A stretch of 64,000 nucleotides of DNA from Purpureocillium takamizusanense (Eukaryota; Ascomycota; Sordariomycetes; Hypocreales; Ophiocordycipitaceae). Where the stretch lies: positions 3,348,001-3,412,000 of the forward strand of contig NC_063069.1 in the NCBI RefSeq assembly GCF_022605165.1, given 5' to 3'. The notes beneath the pieces are model-generated. The model was not told the origin of the DNA, ran no database searches, and saw nothing but the letters and a program-made list of their open reading frames with translations. Positions 12,301 to 23,483 of this stretch are shown here, in pieces. The stretch's first letter is position 1. Each line of letters begins with the position of its first letter. The translations under genes and the position numbers were made by a program.

Positions 12301-14141
12301 TCCCCTAGGTCGGTACTTCGTCGCCAGCCGACCGGCACGCACCTGCACCTTTCTCTGCATCTGCGCACGCGGCAAACGCAACCACCGTCTCACCTCGGCA
12401 CCTACCAAGACTGTCAAACCTGTCAGCATCACTTTTGCACTCTCAAGACACATCGCCCACAGCGGGCCCGCCCGGAGTGCGACATCATCGTGCCCAAGAA
12501 GCTTTGCTTTTTTGACCCGCTCAAGCGAAGAACCCCCATCCGTCCGTCCGCCGTGTATCCGTATATTTAGCAACGACATGGCATGCACTCGTAAACCCTC
12601 CCGCCCCGCACTGTCATTCTTCATCCCTTGCTTGCAACAAGTTGGCTGGCCCTCGTGGAAAATGGGTTCAGCTGCCATGGACACTCAAGTTACGTTAGCA
12701 GAACACGCCAAAAGGACCCAAGCAGCGTCAGGCTGAAACCCCCTCGCAAAACCTGACGCCTGAGGTGAGACACTGTGCTTGCTCTACGAAGTACTAGCAG
12801 TTCGCCACCAAACATTACCTGCATACCTGCATATGCTCTCGTCATCTCATCAGCCGGCTGAACCCTGCTCTTTCTTCAGCAAGCAAGCTCACCTGCTTGG
12901 TATAGTACACTCGGTAGTTACATACCTTCGTACCCATCTACTCAGCAGTCAGCAGGCCAGGCAGCAGCACCGGCGACCTGGCGACGGGTCTTGTTTCGTC
13001 CACCTACTAGACAGCAGTCAAAACGTGCAACAGCTCCCTCTCGTGTATGAGTACCTGTAGTACGAAGTAGTACTAGGTCCGTAGTTTCGACCCAGTACCT
13101 AACGAGGTGTATTCCAAACTGCCAAGCGCACGCACGGGATTTCGCAGTTATTTTCCCCATCTGAGGCTGATTCAATACCGTGCGTGCCCTTTCATCGACC
13201 AAAACTCCACCAGCACGAGAGGCCCTCGCTCCCGCTCCGACTACGATATACGTAACAATCACTTATTTTACACTCTGCTCACCCGCTCAGTCACCAACTA
13301 CTAACATGAAGCTCACCTGACCATCCCTCTAACAACTCCCATGCCACTATCTCCCAAATATCAAAGCTTCAATAAACATATCCGCACACCAAACTACTTC
13401 GCACATCTCTTCCCCTTCCGTCAGTCACATGGTCCGCACCGACCTTGCCTGGAACAAGAAAACTCCATCATTCATCCCACACTACACCATCCATGTCTGC
13501 GGCACGCGCACGCGCACGCGCCAGGCCAGCCACCCACGCGCGCACCTGCATCTGCCTGCCTACACCCGCACGTGCGTGCGGCGCCTCGCTCCCCTCTTGC
13601 ACTTTACCCGCGCCTCGCTGGACTCGCTCGAGCAGTGGGGGAGCGAGGCTCTGCCGGCCGTGTAAGTGCGCCCCCCCACCCGCAGTTGCTCCTAGTGTGC
13701 ATGCGCACCTTCAATGCCGCCGCCGCCACCAGTCATGCACGCTTCCCACATGAATTGTAGAATCAGGCTTCCCTTCCCCTCCAGAACGTGTCACTTGCCC
13801 GGTTTCCTCACCACTAATGGGACGCAACCCTTGAATAGGTGCGGTTGGAGTATACCTCACAGACAGGGCGGGGATGGGGATGCGCGAATGCTTTCAAAAT
13901 GGGAGTGCAAAGGACACGCATTCGTGACAGAAGGCGAATGCTGCCCAAGAGCAAAGTATGTACCTGTCTTGTCTGCTGCAGGCCAATCTGCCACTGTTCT
14001 GCTAGCCGGCCGGGCTCCATGGCTCTTCGACCGTCCCGACCCGAACCCACGCTCCGTGTCGTCTGGCACGGAGACTCTTCTCCACCCGGACCGACCGACC
14101 GCCCCCCTTTGCTGTCATCCCGATGTCTACCCACTCATGCC

Positions 14142-16879
14142 CTACTTCTTTGAAAACACCGTCGCGCCCAGGCGCTCAATCTCTCGCCCCTCCTGTGAGC
14201 CCCTCCCCGCCGCCTCGAGCAGCCGCTGCCACGCCCCTTGATCCCTGAGCCGCACCGCCTCTTCCGCGGCGCGCACCCGCATTCCGCACTTTTCGTACAT
14301 GATGATTGTCTCCCCGGGCTCCAGGCCAGTGCACTTGGGTATGAAGACAGCCGCCAGCCGCGGGTTGCCCGCTTGGAGCGTCAGGTTGAAGAAGGGCTGC
14401 TGTGCGTTAGCCAGAGTCCCAAGTCGTCACCGACCGACCGAGCCGTCTCTTGAGACTTACCTCCCAGCCGATGGGGCTTTTCCTCTGCTTGGACGTGTCC
14501 TCGATCTCGTTCCACTCCCGCTTTGCCACCAGCGCCCGCAAACTGCGTTGATTAGTCGCGCTCACGTATGGACTCGGGAACGGTCACCACGTACCGTATC
14601 CACCAGGCCACCTTTTCTGGCACCTTGAAGTCGTTCTGTATCTTCTTCGCCTGGCTGTTGTACCCGAGCCGGATCAGCTTGAACAAGGTCTCATCAACGC
14701 TGAGGCCACTGAATGTGTCTGTCAAGTCTCGGTCAAAAGCCGCCTGTAGTCGGAGCAGCATCGTCGTCTGGTTGAGCGCATGGAGCTCCAGGTTCGCCTC
14801 CTTGGTATCGGCGAGGAGCTTTGCCGCCAGAGCCAGCTTGTCAGAGGCAGTGCGCGCGTCGGGCTGGTTGAGCGACTCCCGAATGAAGACGAGGGCTCCA
14901 TCTACCCGGCGGTCATCTTGGTAATACAAATCTTTCAGTAGCGTATTGTCCGCCTCTTGAATCGCCGACGCCTCCACCATAGCTGTGGCCGTCGGCCGGG
15001 CATTGATGACCCGGAAGAAAGCAGCCAGCGGCAGCTTCTTCTTCAACTTGAGCAGCACGTATAAGACAAGGTCTGTGTCTCCGCTCTCTATGGATTTGTC
15101 CAGTGCGAGCTCGTCTTCTTCCATGTCGAGGAGTAAGGGCACTTGCCTCCCGCCCCGGGGCTCGTGGTTGAGCAGCTCCGTGGCCAGGCGGCCCCGACCC
15201 TCATGATACGCGGCTCGGGCGATTTCTTCAAACGAGATGCCTGGCTTGCCAGACAGCCTGTCCACTACCACGCGACAAATCGTGTCGTCATCCTCGTCTC
15301 CAATGCGGACCTTGCTGCACGCCCAGTGTACATAGATGCGGTCCGACGGCAGCTTGAGATAACCTGCAATCTTGAGAGCAAGTAGGTAGTCATGACGGTT
15401 GAGCAGACGCTGAACCAACTTCTCCGGCGTAAGTCGATGGTACTGTTCAAAGGACAGCGGCATGCCGACTTGATGATCTCTAACGGCGTTCAGCACCCGC
15501 AGAGTCTCACACATGTCAACAAAGTCGTCGCTGTTGTAGATATCCAGCACAGATTTGCCGAACGACGCCGCCTTGAGGAGCCGTTTCTGCCATTTGGTGT
15601 CAAACTCGCGGCCCGCCGCGTTCACACAGGTATCGACGGCCTCGGTCAGGTTTGGCCGGATGAGCTGAATATAGTCGTCGGCTTTGGGCGACTCTATCTC
15701 GAGCTGGCCTACGGCGTCGAGGAGAATGGATGCAGGCGAGGACTCCGACGCGTGTCCAAACACCTGGAGCGTGTCATCTGGCACCCGTTCCAGGAACTCG
15801 CAATAGTCATTCGTAATAAGCCGAGCGCCGTCATATTCTGTAAACAAGCGTTAGCAATCTAGTACAATGACAGTGCAAGGGCTCCTGGATGAGCCGATGG
15901 CCGGAAGACGAACCTGACACAACATGCACCCGAGTGCTGTCGTAAATGTACGAGGACGACTGATTGCCCGGGCCAATAATGTGCACCTCGTCTTCCCACG
16001 CAATGAGCGCATCGCTGCCACACCATTCCACATACTTGGGAGGCGTTCGCGAGTCCGAGTCGTGTACAAAGAGGATGTCCTGGAAATCGCTGGAAATGAC
16101 GCGGGCCTGGCCGTTGACGCCGTACAGATTCGCGTACCGTCCGTCCGGAGACACGCTGATGTGGGTAAACGGCCCAAAGTCGACCATGCGGTCCTCGCAG
16201 TCCACGGCATCGAGGATGAAGACGGTCGACCCCAGGCTGAGCAGCAACTCGACAGAGCGCGACAGGGTGTGGTCCGGCGAGATAATGGCCCACGAATGGA
16301 TCTCCCCCTCGGGAGCCTTGGCCAGCGGCCTCGGCCGCGGCTCCGCATAGGACGAGACGGTGACGAAGGTGTTGTTTCCTAGCAGCGCGACCATGCCATT
16401 GTTGTAGAACCTGAGGAGAACACAGTGAGCACACTGCGGCTACGGTAATGGGGGGCTCGGAGATCATACCGACACGACTCGACGCCATAGTTATCCGCGC
16501 CGTGGCCCAAAGAGAAACTGCTGAAATCGCCCTGCAAGTCGTAGCATCGCACATTGCCGTCCGCGGTGACCACGAGCAGCGACTCGTCGTCGGACCACCC
16601 CAGCCCCTTGACGGCGCCGCGGTCCCAGGGGATGGCGCGGATCTTCTTGCCGGCGAGGCTGTAAATGTCAATCGATGGCTTGGACGAAGCCCCCGGCTGG
16701 TGGGCCAGTATCTTGGTCTCGTCGCGCCACAGGGCGAGGGCCCCCGCGTACGGCGCGCCGGCGACGACGTAGTTGTCGAGGTCCAGGTCTTGGTCAAAGA
16801 CCTTGGTGTACTGCTGCGTCTTGCGAAACCACCTGTCCCCCACGCTCTCCCAGTCGGCGCGCGCGTGTAGGGTGTCCAT
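14142..16879 (-). CDS. VPS16: Vacuolar protein sorting protein 16 (HOPS/CORVET core subunit)
   Basis: Five exons, 16879-16470, 16410-15914, 15837-14595, 14542-14461 and about 14396-14142, give about 828 residues, the normal size. Introns are 59, 76, 52 and about 64 nt. The N-terminal half is the Vps16_N beta-propeller-like domain (WDRGAVKGLGWSDDE, ISVSPDGRYANLYGVNG). The C-terminal half is the Vps16_C alpha-solenoid (CETLRVLNAVRDHQVG, YLKLPSDRIYVHWACSKV, AWWIRLRALVAKREW, KQRKSPIGWEPFFN). VPS16 is a core subunit of the HOPS and CORVET tethering complexes, which act in fusion at vacuoles and endosomes. The last intron ends in a CAGCAG tandem acceptor, so the protein may or may not carry one extra Gln; the PFFN form fits the family better. 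It is divergent from ATG16 with a 586-bp shared upstream region. Confidence 0.94.
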
Positions 16880-17465
16880 CACGTATGCGTCATATCATTG
16901 TCTCATGAGCGTGTCGGGAGTTCCCAGGTGGTGCGGTGAGGTGCGGTGCGCCGAGGGCGAGCGCTGAGCTGAGGTGAGCTGGCGCGTTCCGTTGATGTGT
17001 GACGGGTGGAGTGAGTGAGGTCGGCTGCGATCGACGACTTGCGTCAGCGGAGGCGCTCCGAGCTCAGGCAGCTGCAGCTGCATCCACGGGCCAGCGTCAG
17101 GGCAGTGTCGGGTGAGGTGACGCCCGCTGGGGTGTTGCACAGCGGGGCTATTTGTCGGCTAATTCCACTCCTGCTGCAGGTTGCAGGCCAACTGGGATCC
17201 ATTGGGACCTCGACTCACCACCTCATCGATGGCCTGAAAGCGCCTCATCAACCACCGCCACATAGCCTATAGTTATGTACTTAGGTACTGCCGGGGTGGG
17301 CAGAGTGCCCCGCCATTGCCGGCCCCCCACCCCGCCGACTTCGACATCAGCGACAATGGATCCATCCTTTCAGCATCCATCCTTCAATTGTAGCTCCGTC
17401 TCGGGTGCCGCGCAGTTCGTCTGCTCTACAACGCACCACTTTCCACCACCAGCCAGTCGCCCGCC
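16880..17465. promoter_or_regulatory. Shared upstream region of VPS16 (-) and ATG16 (+)
   Basis: 586 bp between two divergent start codons, so it must contain both promoters. A GC-rich segment with GAGGTGCGGTGCGC-type repeats is near 16930-16980. I cannot assign a specific transcription-factor site. The pairing of a vacuole-fusion gene with an autophagy gene is consistent with co-expression, but that is inference. Confidence 0.5.
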
Positions 17466-18225
17466 ATGCCAAGCTGGAGAGAAGAGTATCTCTTATCCCT
17501 CCAGGATGTGGAGACCAAGAATCCAGTCAACATGGACCTTGTCCAGGCCTGTACGCAAGCTACCCCGCCTCGGCGCCCTTCCCTCCCTTTGTCTGGCGGC
17601 CGTGGGTTGACAGAGAGAGCAGGCTCCCAGATGGCCGACCGGATAGCCGCCCTCGAGGCCGAAAAATCCGCCCTGCAATCGCAAATCACAAACCCCAGCA
17701 CGGGTGGTGGCGGCAATGCAGCAGGCCGAAAGACCGTCGCGAGCAGCAGCCCGTCGACGCCGTCGGACGATCCAGGCGTCTCGCAGCTGCGTGTTGATCT
17801 CGCCGAGTCGCTCCGCGCCAAGGGCGTCGCAGAGTCCCGCCTCCGCACCGCCGAGGAGGAGCTCGGCAAGCTGCGGACCAAGACAAAGGACGACGCGCGA
17901 TCCATCCGCGACCTGACGGCCGACCGGGCGAGCGTCAGGATGAGATTAAAGGACCAGGAACACGAGCTGAGAGAACAGAGGAAGCTGCTCGAGGTACGTA
18001 TCCAGAGCCTCCATGGGCAGTCCCCGCAGACAGCCTGCTGACACTGCGCAGCAAGTGCAAGACGAGATGATTACGCTTAACTTGCAAGTCTCCGTCGCCG
18101 AAAAGGAGCGCGACAAGGCAAGAAAGGAAAACAAGGAGCTCGTTGACCGGTGGATGAAGCGTATGGCACAAGAGGCCGACGCCATGAACCTCGCAAATGA
18201 ACCCCTCTTCGACAAGACCCGCTGA
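17466..18225 (+). CDS. ATG16: Autophagy protein Atg16
   Basis: Three exons, 17466-17550, 17623-17993 and 18052-18225, encode 209 residues. Atg16 binds Atg5 of the Atg12-Atg5 conjugate through its N-terminal helix and dimerises through a coiled coil. The complex acts at the pre-autophagosomal membrane in Atg8 lipidation. The N-terminus MPSWREEYLLSL is the conserved Atg5-binding helix. The rest is heptad-rich coiled coil (ADRIAALEAEKSALQSQI, VAEKERDKARKENKELVD) ending in LANEPLFDK. The 72-nt first intron (17551-17622) is a multiple of three and has no stop, so an unspliced reading also stays open. Removing it joins GCC-T to GC-TCC-CAG and restores the family motif VQACSQMADRI, so I take the spliced form. 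Confidence 0.93.
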
Positions 18226-18391
18226 TTACGATACGACATGCGGACGCAGGTGGCCACGTCCCATCACAGGCTCTTGCTGGCGGGCGGCAAAACTGGCAGA
18301 TCAAGTGCGTATCTTATTCGCTATCCGTGTCTCATGCAACCGACACCCCGTAGTACCCAAACAGTCCTGAATGCTAACATGGTCGCCGTAG

Positions 18392-19974
18392 CTATTTACG
18401 TGTTGAGATAAAGTACGGACCCCCAGCGTTGGTCCAGCTCACGTATCCTTCCGGGTACGAGCACTCCTCCACGTCGAGGATGGTGCTCCCGACATCGTTG
18501 ACATTGTGGCTGCTCTTGAACTCGGCCACAAAAGACCGCAGCGAGATGATCTTGCACCCCGGCTTGAGGTCCAGGAACATGCGCACCAGGTCATCATTGA
18601 GCTGCGACGTAAAGGCCTTGTTGTTCACGAGCACCACGTCGGCGCGCTTGAGCGCGTCATGGATGATACTATTTTTTCGAAAGTCGCCACGTTCGAGGTG
18701 GACCTTGCCCGGGCGAATTCCCCAGAGCATGCATCGCGAGGTAAACTCGTCCACCTGCGCATCGGCCAGGTTGCAAGCGTTCTCCATCATCTCGCAACCC
18801 CAGCTGTCGCAACCAATCTCGAGCGCCGCTTGCAGACACACGTTGCCCACGCCCGACCCTAGGTCTACAAAGACCTGGTCCGACGTCATCTTGGTCTGCT
18901 CGACAAGTATCTTGGAGATGAAGGGATGCAGAAGCTCGCCGTACACATAATCGGTGCCATTCTCGTACTTGGACAGGAGCTCGACCTTGGGGGCGACGGT
19001 TCGGTCGTACACCTGATCCAGGATGAAGGCGACGAGGTTGCGGGGCAGCTCGTGCATGTTGTCTAGGTTCTTTGCGATGACGCCGTCCTCGACGAGGCCG
19101 AGGAGAGTCTCGTTGTATTCGTGTAGCGCCGACTTGAATCCAGCGAGGTCCTGTATATTGCGGTTCGATGCCTTCTCTAGCCGGCGTATCAGGCCCGTGT
19201 TCTGGTTGGTGAAGGGCTCGGCCTCCTCGTCTGTGAGGTACGTCTCGGCTACATGGCGTACTATGCGTATGCTCGCCTCGACGGCGTCGATCTTGTCCTT
19301 GGCCCAAACCAATTCAAATCTGCAACGGTCAGCTCCTAACTATCCAAACGGAGTACAAGACCAGGGGCGTACCTCTCCCGCGGCTGCAGACTGGGGTACT
19401 GCAGCTCTATTGCCACGTCCTCCTTCTGCGCGCCCATGACGGGCACGCACTTGGACTCGAGCGACGCCACCTCGGTAGCGTGTATGAACTTGAGCTCATC
19501 GTTGCGGCCCTCAAACGCCCGTGCATTGCGCAACTTGCGATTCGGGTCGACAAACCGTCCGTCGGCTGTACCCCTGCGCTGCCGCTTGCGAGTGTCGAGG
19601 TTCATCCAACCATCATCCTCATTGTCGCTGTCCTTGTCGAAGGCTACGCGATCGCTCACGGGCGATGGCCGGGATAGGGCGCCGCCGCTACCGTCGCGAC
19701 CGGCTTTGCGCTTGCGGTCGAGGCGCCTCTCGTCCGAGGACGAGGGGTACGGCGAGTGGCTCTTGTTCCGGGCGGCGGCAGCGGACGAGGAGGAGGAGGG
19801 TTTCGGCGAGGGTCGGTGGCCCGTGACGGGGGAGGACCGGGCAGAAGAGGAGGAGGTGGCGGCGGCGGGACGGGGCTTCGGCTTGGACTGCGGAGGGCGC
19901 TCCACGACGACCTTGTCGATGCGGATTTTGGGCTGGTTGACCTTAAACTTGTTTCCTTTGCCGAGGAGAGGCAT
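18392..19974 (-). CDS. DOT1: Histone H3 lysine-79 methyltransferase
   Basis: Two exons, 19974-19373 and 19319-18392, with a 53-nt intron encode 509 residues. DOT1 methylates H3K79 in nucleosomes using S-adenosylmethionine and affects silencing and the DNA-damage checkpoint. Residues 1-180 are basic and low-complexity, as is usual for the fungal N-terminus, which contacts nucleosomal DNA or acidic patches. The catalytic DOT1 fold starts near residue 200 ([17 protein letters not shown]). The AdoMet-binding loop is [11 protein letters not shown] (D353 region), preceded by [10 protein letters not shown] and followed by [20 protein letters not shown] and the active-site VLVNNKAF. No zinc finger or SET domain is present. 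The start [12 protein letters not shown] is the first in-frame ATG. It is convergent with ATG16, only 166 bp apart. Confidence 0.95.
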
Positions 19975-21246
19975 GGCGAGGAGTTGCTTGATGCCCGAGC
20001 GAGCGCAGACAAATAGGTAGGTAGGTAGGCGGTCGCAGGCACGCAAGTCGGCGGCGAAGGTGGCGGTGGTTGTGGTGGCGGCGATACGATGACGAGCGCG
20101 CGCGGTCGGCGGTTGGGGGAAGGGGATTGCGAGACACGAGTCGGATCAGGTCAGGGGTCTTGTTGGAGGGGCCGCGTGCCGCGCGCCGCTGTCGTCGGAT
20201 CGATAAGAGAGCCCTCGGGGGTTCGGACTTTGGGGGTATGGAAATGCAGAAGAAATACTGTTGTATGTGCGCTGGGGCTGGGCGATGCTGTGCTCCCAAA
20301 CATGAAGAGGTGACAAAAAATTCTAGGTATGAAGAACGGAGACGGACGGGGAGAAAAAAAGAGATATGACGTCCCGCTGGTGGTGGATGCAAGGAGAGAC
20401 GGAAGACAAAGGCCAAGGTGAGGTTCGGGTCGCAAGGCAGCCAGCCAGCCAGCCAGGCTAGGCAGGCAGAGCCGCACTTGCAATGCTTCACTCACCTACC
20501 AACGAAGTTAGTGACTCGGAACAGCGAGGTCCGCCTGTAAAGGTCGGGTGCGCGCTGGTCCTTCGGAGTTACAGTGGAGCGCAGGTAAGAAATGTGGGGG
20601 CCTCTGGGCGCCATCGGCAAAAGTCGCGTGACAGAGTCTGCAGTGATGAGTGCCTGAAGGAGCCCACTGGCCTGGGACCCAGCTCTACTGCAGGTGCCGC
20701 TGCAACCTGGCGCCGTCGTGCTGGGAACTCGCCCACCCACCGGCTGAAGGACACACCAAGCCACATCCATTATAGGCCGCGTCATTCACCACCTCAGGGC
20801 GGGGTGTGGTGTGGCTCAGCGACCCGGAGCGGCGGTTCGTTCATTGTCAGGCGCACATGCCGGGTCCAGTTTTTGGTCGGTCAACTGCCGGCGCTGGGGC
20901 TGGGCAGACAGACCTCCATGCCGTCCTTGATGAGGCGCCTGCAAAAGGCGCTTGGCTCTTGCGAATCTGTGGGTACAATTATTATTTTCTGGCCTTTCGA
21001 CGCCTGGTGTCGATGGGTGCTGGTTACGGAAAATCGACGCAGCAACGTCAAGCAGCATCGTCTTGCATCTCATATGTTCGTCCAGTTGAGCATGTAGCCA
21101 CGCCCACCTCTGCACTCGTTCTCAGAGCTAATCATATCACCTGCATTCAACATCACCCCCGACTTGCGAAGCTGTCCCACCTTAGAGAAGAAGTATACTG
21201 TAGCTTCAATACTTCGTAGGGTTATAAGGTAGGGAGATGCTGCAAA
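19975..21246. other. Intergenic: DOT1 promoter and edge of the accessory region
   Basis: 1.27 kb without a credible gene. The part next to 19975 should hold the DOT1 promoter, with a GTAGGTAGGTAGG repeat at 20016-20030. A (CCAG)n repeat lies at about 20440-20457. Sequence composition becomes less GC-rich towards 21 kb, where recognisable core genes stop. Confidence 0.5.
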
Positions 21247-22920
21247 ATGACAACAACTCTGACCCTACCAAACGGTAGTCCCATCACGTACGATTCGGCA
21301 AAACGAAAAGACTACAACGTGATTAGGCGAGTTGCGCACGCCGCCGCAACCGACGACTTCCGCAAGCTCCTACAACAGCATGAGAAGGACATCATCGCCA
21401 TCGTGCGCCATCACCTCAGCCTAGACCCCTGGGATACTTGCCAGGTCCAGTCGCAACGGATAGCCGGCGGCTTCAATCTATGCGTACCTATCCAAGTGAC
21501 TGGCAGCTTGAATAGGACGCTCTTGCTGAGATGTCCTCTACCACACATGCACGCAGAGCCGTATTATCCTGGCATGGTTGACGAGAATGTCCGCAGCGAG
21601 GTTGGTGCGTATGCATGGATAGAGGAGAACTGCCCTACCATCCGTATTCCTCGCCTGTACGGATTCGGCTTCTCCAATAATACTGACGTATGCCTGCCCG
21701 CTGTTATTCTCTCGACCACGCTGACTCGCTGTGGACTAGTTTACACACGAGTCTCGCGCTGGAATCCACGTACTGCTTTTGCGAGGGATTCGCCGCGCCC
21801 TTCATCGAATGCCTGGATACCCTACGTTGACTCACTTCGCACCAAGTCCCTTACGGCACGGTCTACCGACTGCGTACATGGTCATGGAATTCGTGGGCTC
21901 GGAAGTGGGCCAACCGCTATCTACCACCTGGGACCAGTATCGACAAGATCCAAATCGTTTGCAGACACTTTGCCGAAGCATGGCGCGCATCATGGTTGCC
22001 TTATCCAGAGCCCCATGGCCTAGGATCGGCTCCTTCCGCTTCAACGATAATGACACCATAACGCTCGCCAACCGACGGCTTCTGTGCTCGACCACGATAC
22101 TTGAGAGTGAAGGCACGCCGAGGACGATGCAGACCAATGAGACTTATGCATGTACAGAGCCGTTTGTAGCGGATTTGATACACCTGCACGACAATCGTCT
22201 GCTCAGCAACCCCAGCGCGACCGACGAAGAGGATGATTGCCGCAGCCAGATGGCCGTCCGGGCATTGTTGCGGACAAGGGCCCGCCATTTTGTCCTGAAG
22301 GAACGCCGCAACGGACCCTTTGGCGTCCAACTGACAGACTGTCATCCCGGCAATTTTTTCGTTGATAAAGACTGGAATATCACGTGCATCTTTGACCCCG
22401 GGGAAGTGTGTTCTCTGCCGCTGGAGATGGTATCAGTGCCATATTGGCTGACTGGGCGCGCAATCTCTGACTTACACGGGGAAGACCTGGAGGAGTTCGA
22501 TCACGTTCGAACACGTTTTATGCAGATGGTCGAGGAGGAAGAGCAGAAGAGCAGAAGAGCATTGTAAGCATCTCACTATCTAAGATCATGCATCAGATGT
22601 GCGAATCGCGGGGCGACTGGTTCTGGCATTCCCTGAGCCCGGTGGACGCAGCGTTTTGGCTTGTTGCGGACCATCTCTGTCCGAAGTTCCAAGCGCGACT
22701 ATCCCTGCAAGTCGAGCAGTCCTTCTCACAGTTCTGGTGTGAAAATGTCGACCAGATCGTGAAGGAAAAGCTGGATGACTATGAGAGATGTGAGAATGAA
22801 CTTGGACAGTTATTTCATAGTCGGGCGTATAAGAAGTTGAAGCCATTAAGCCGGGTCACGTTATTCCTCGAACAGCAAGTTACTCAACCCTATCGCTGGT
22901 CGGTGGAACCTACTTCGTAG
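21247..22920 (+). pseudogene. Phosphotransferase (aminoglycoside-kinase-like) family gene with a frameshift
   Basis: Exon 1 is 21247-21687; a 52-nt intron (21688-21739, GTATGC...CTAG) leads to exon 2 from 21740. The product matches a large fungal phosphotransferase-enzyme family: IPRLYGFGFSNNTD, AYMVMEFVGSEVGQ, MARIMVALSRAPWPRIGSF, the kinase catalytic segment TDCHPGNFFVDKDWN with a downstream FDPGE, and PYWLTGRAISDL. The frame closes at a TAA at 22565, just after a repetitive GAAGAGCAGAAGAGCAG stretch. The family's C-terminal module (IMHQMCESRGDWFWHS...DHLCPKF) continues in another frame at 22585-22920, so one base appears lost or gained around 22540-22566. A 56-nt intron from a weak GTCGAG donor (22529-22584) would also restore the frame. 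Substrate unknown. Confidence 0.7.
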
Positions 22921-23483
22921 TCTCAACCTAGAAGCCCTTAGACCTCGACAAGGACACAATTCTGATATATGACGCCCAGACAAGAAGGAACCTTGCTCTC
23001 CGCCCATAACACGGAGGGTTGAGTACCCCTTACCTACAGCGTGTATACGCCCTAATGCTTCATCAATCCAGTGCTTTATTAACCTATGGAAGTCACTGAT
23101 ACGTAATAGTCAAGGTGGCAGTGCACATACACCGACAATATGGCCCCCAACCCACAGCGTGTGTAACAGCCTCTTCTTCCACGTACAGGGTCTTGGCTCA
23201 GCTCTCGCAAGCCTAGCCTAGCTATTGATTCAACATTCTGCCTTGCGTTCGACGGAGAATGGTTGAGCCGTTGCGGCTGGAAGCCCAACGTCAATTGATC
23301 TCATATCCCACCAGGACACCTCGGCCACCAGGAACCTCGAGCCAGGGCCGGCCCGCAAACCTGGCGGCCTCCACATCTCTGCGTCCACAAGGGGCGGCCG
23401 TCTGACCCCCCGAGACCGGGAGAGCGAGCGATAAGCGAGCGATATATCGACCGAACGCGAAAACACAGATACTCGACTTCAAA
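22921..23483. other. Intergenic region
   Basis: Between the phosphotransferase relic and the phosphorylase gene. No coding signal, RNA fold or repeat that I can recognise; the right end presumably carries the promoter of the phosphorylase gene. Confidence 0.5.

Larger units (their letters stand above)
6981..14141. other. 7.2-kb gene-free gap with simple repeats and G-runs
   Basis: No ORF in this stretch has protein-like composition or a motif I recognise; the long frames are driven by GC skew and tandem repeats. From 7000 to about 9200 the plus strand is strongly G-rich, and so CT-rich on the strand of the FHA-RING gene, suggesting an extended promoter or 5' leader for that gene. From 9200 to 14141 it is mixed-composition DNA with dispersed TACCTAGGTAC-like motifs (9283-9300, 11855-11900, 13060-13100). 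I see no transposase, reverse transcriptase, tRNA or rRNA in it. Confidence 0.6.

Noticed and set aside
12118..12736. Overlapping 190-codon frames on both strands
   Set aside because: No domain, low-complexity composition, and equal openness on both strands, as expected from GC-rich non-coding DNA.
22564..22584. GTAAGC...CTAAG as an intron joining the two parts of the phosphotransferase gene
   Set aside because: Only 21 nt long, and the junction would be out of frame.
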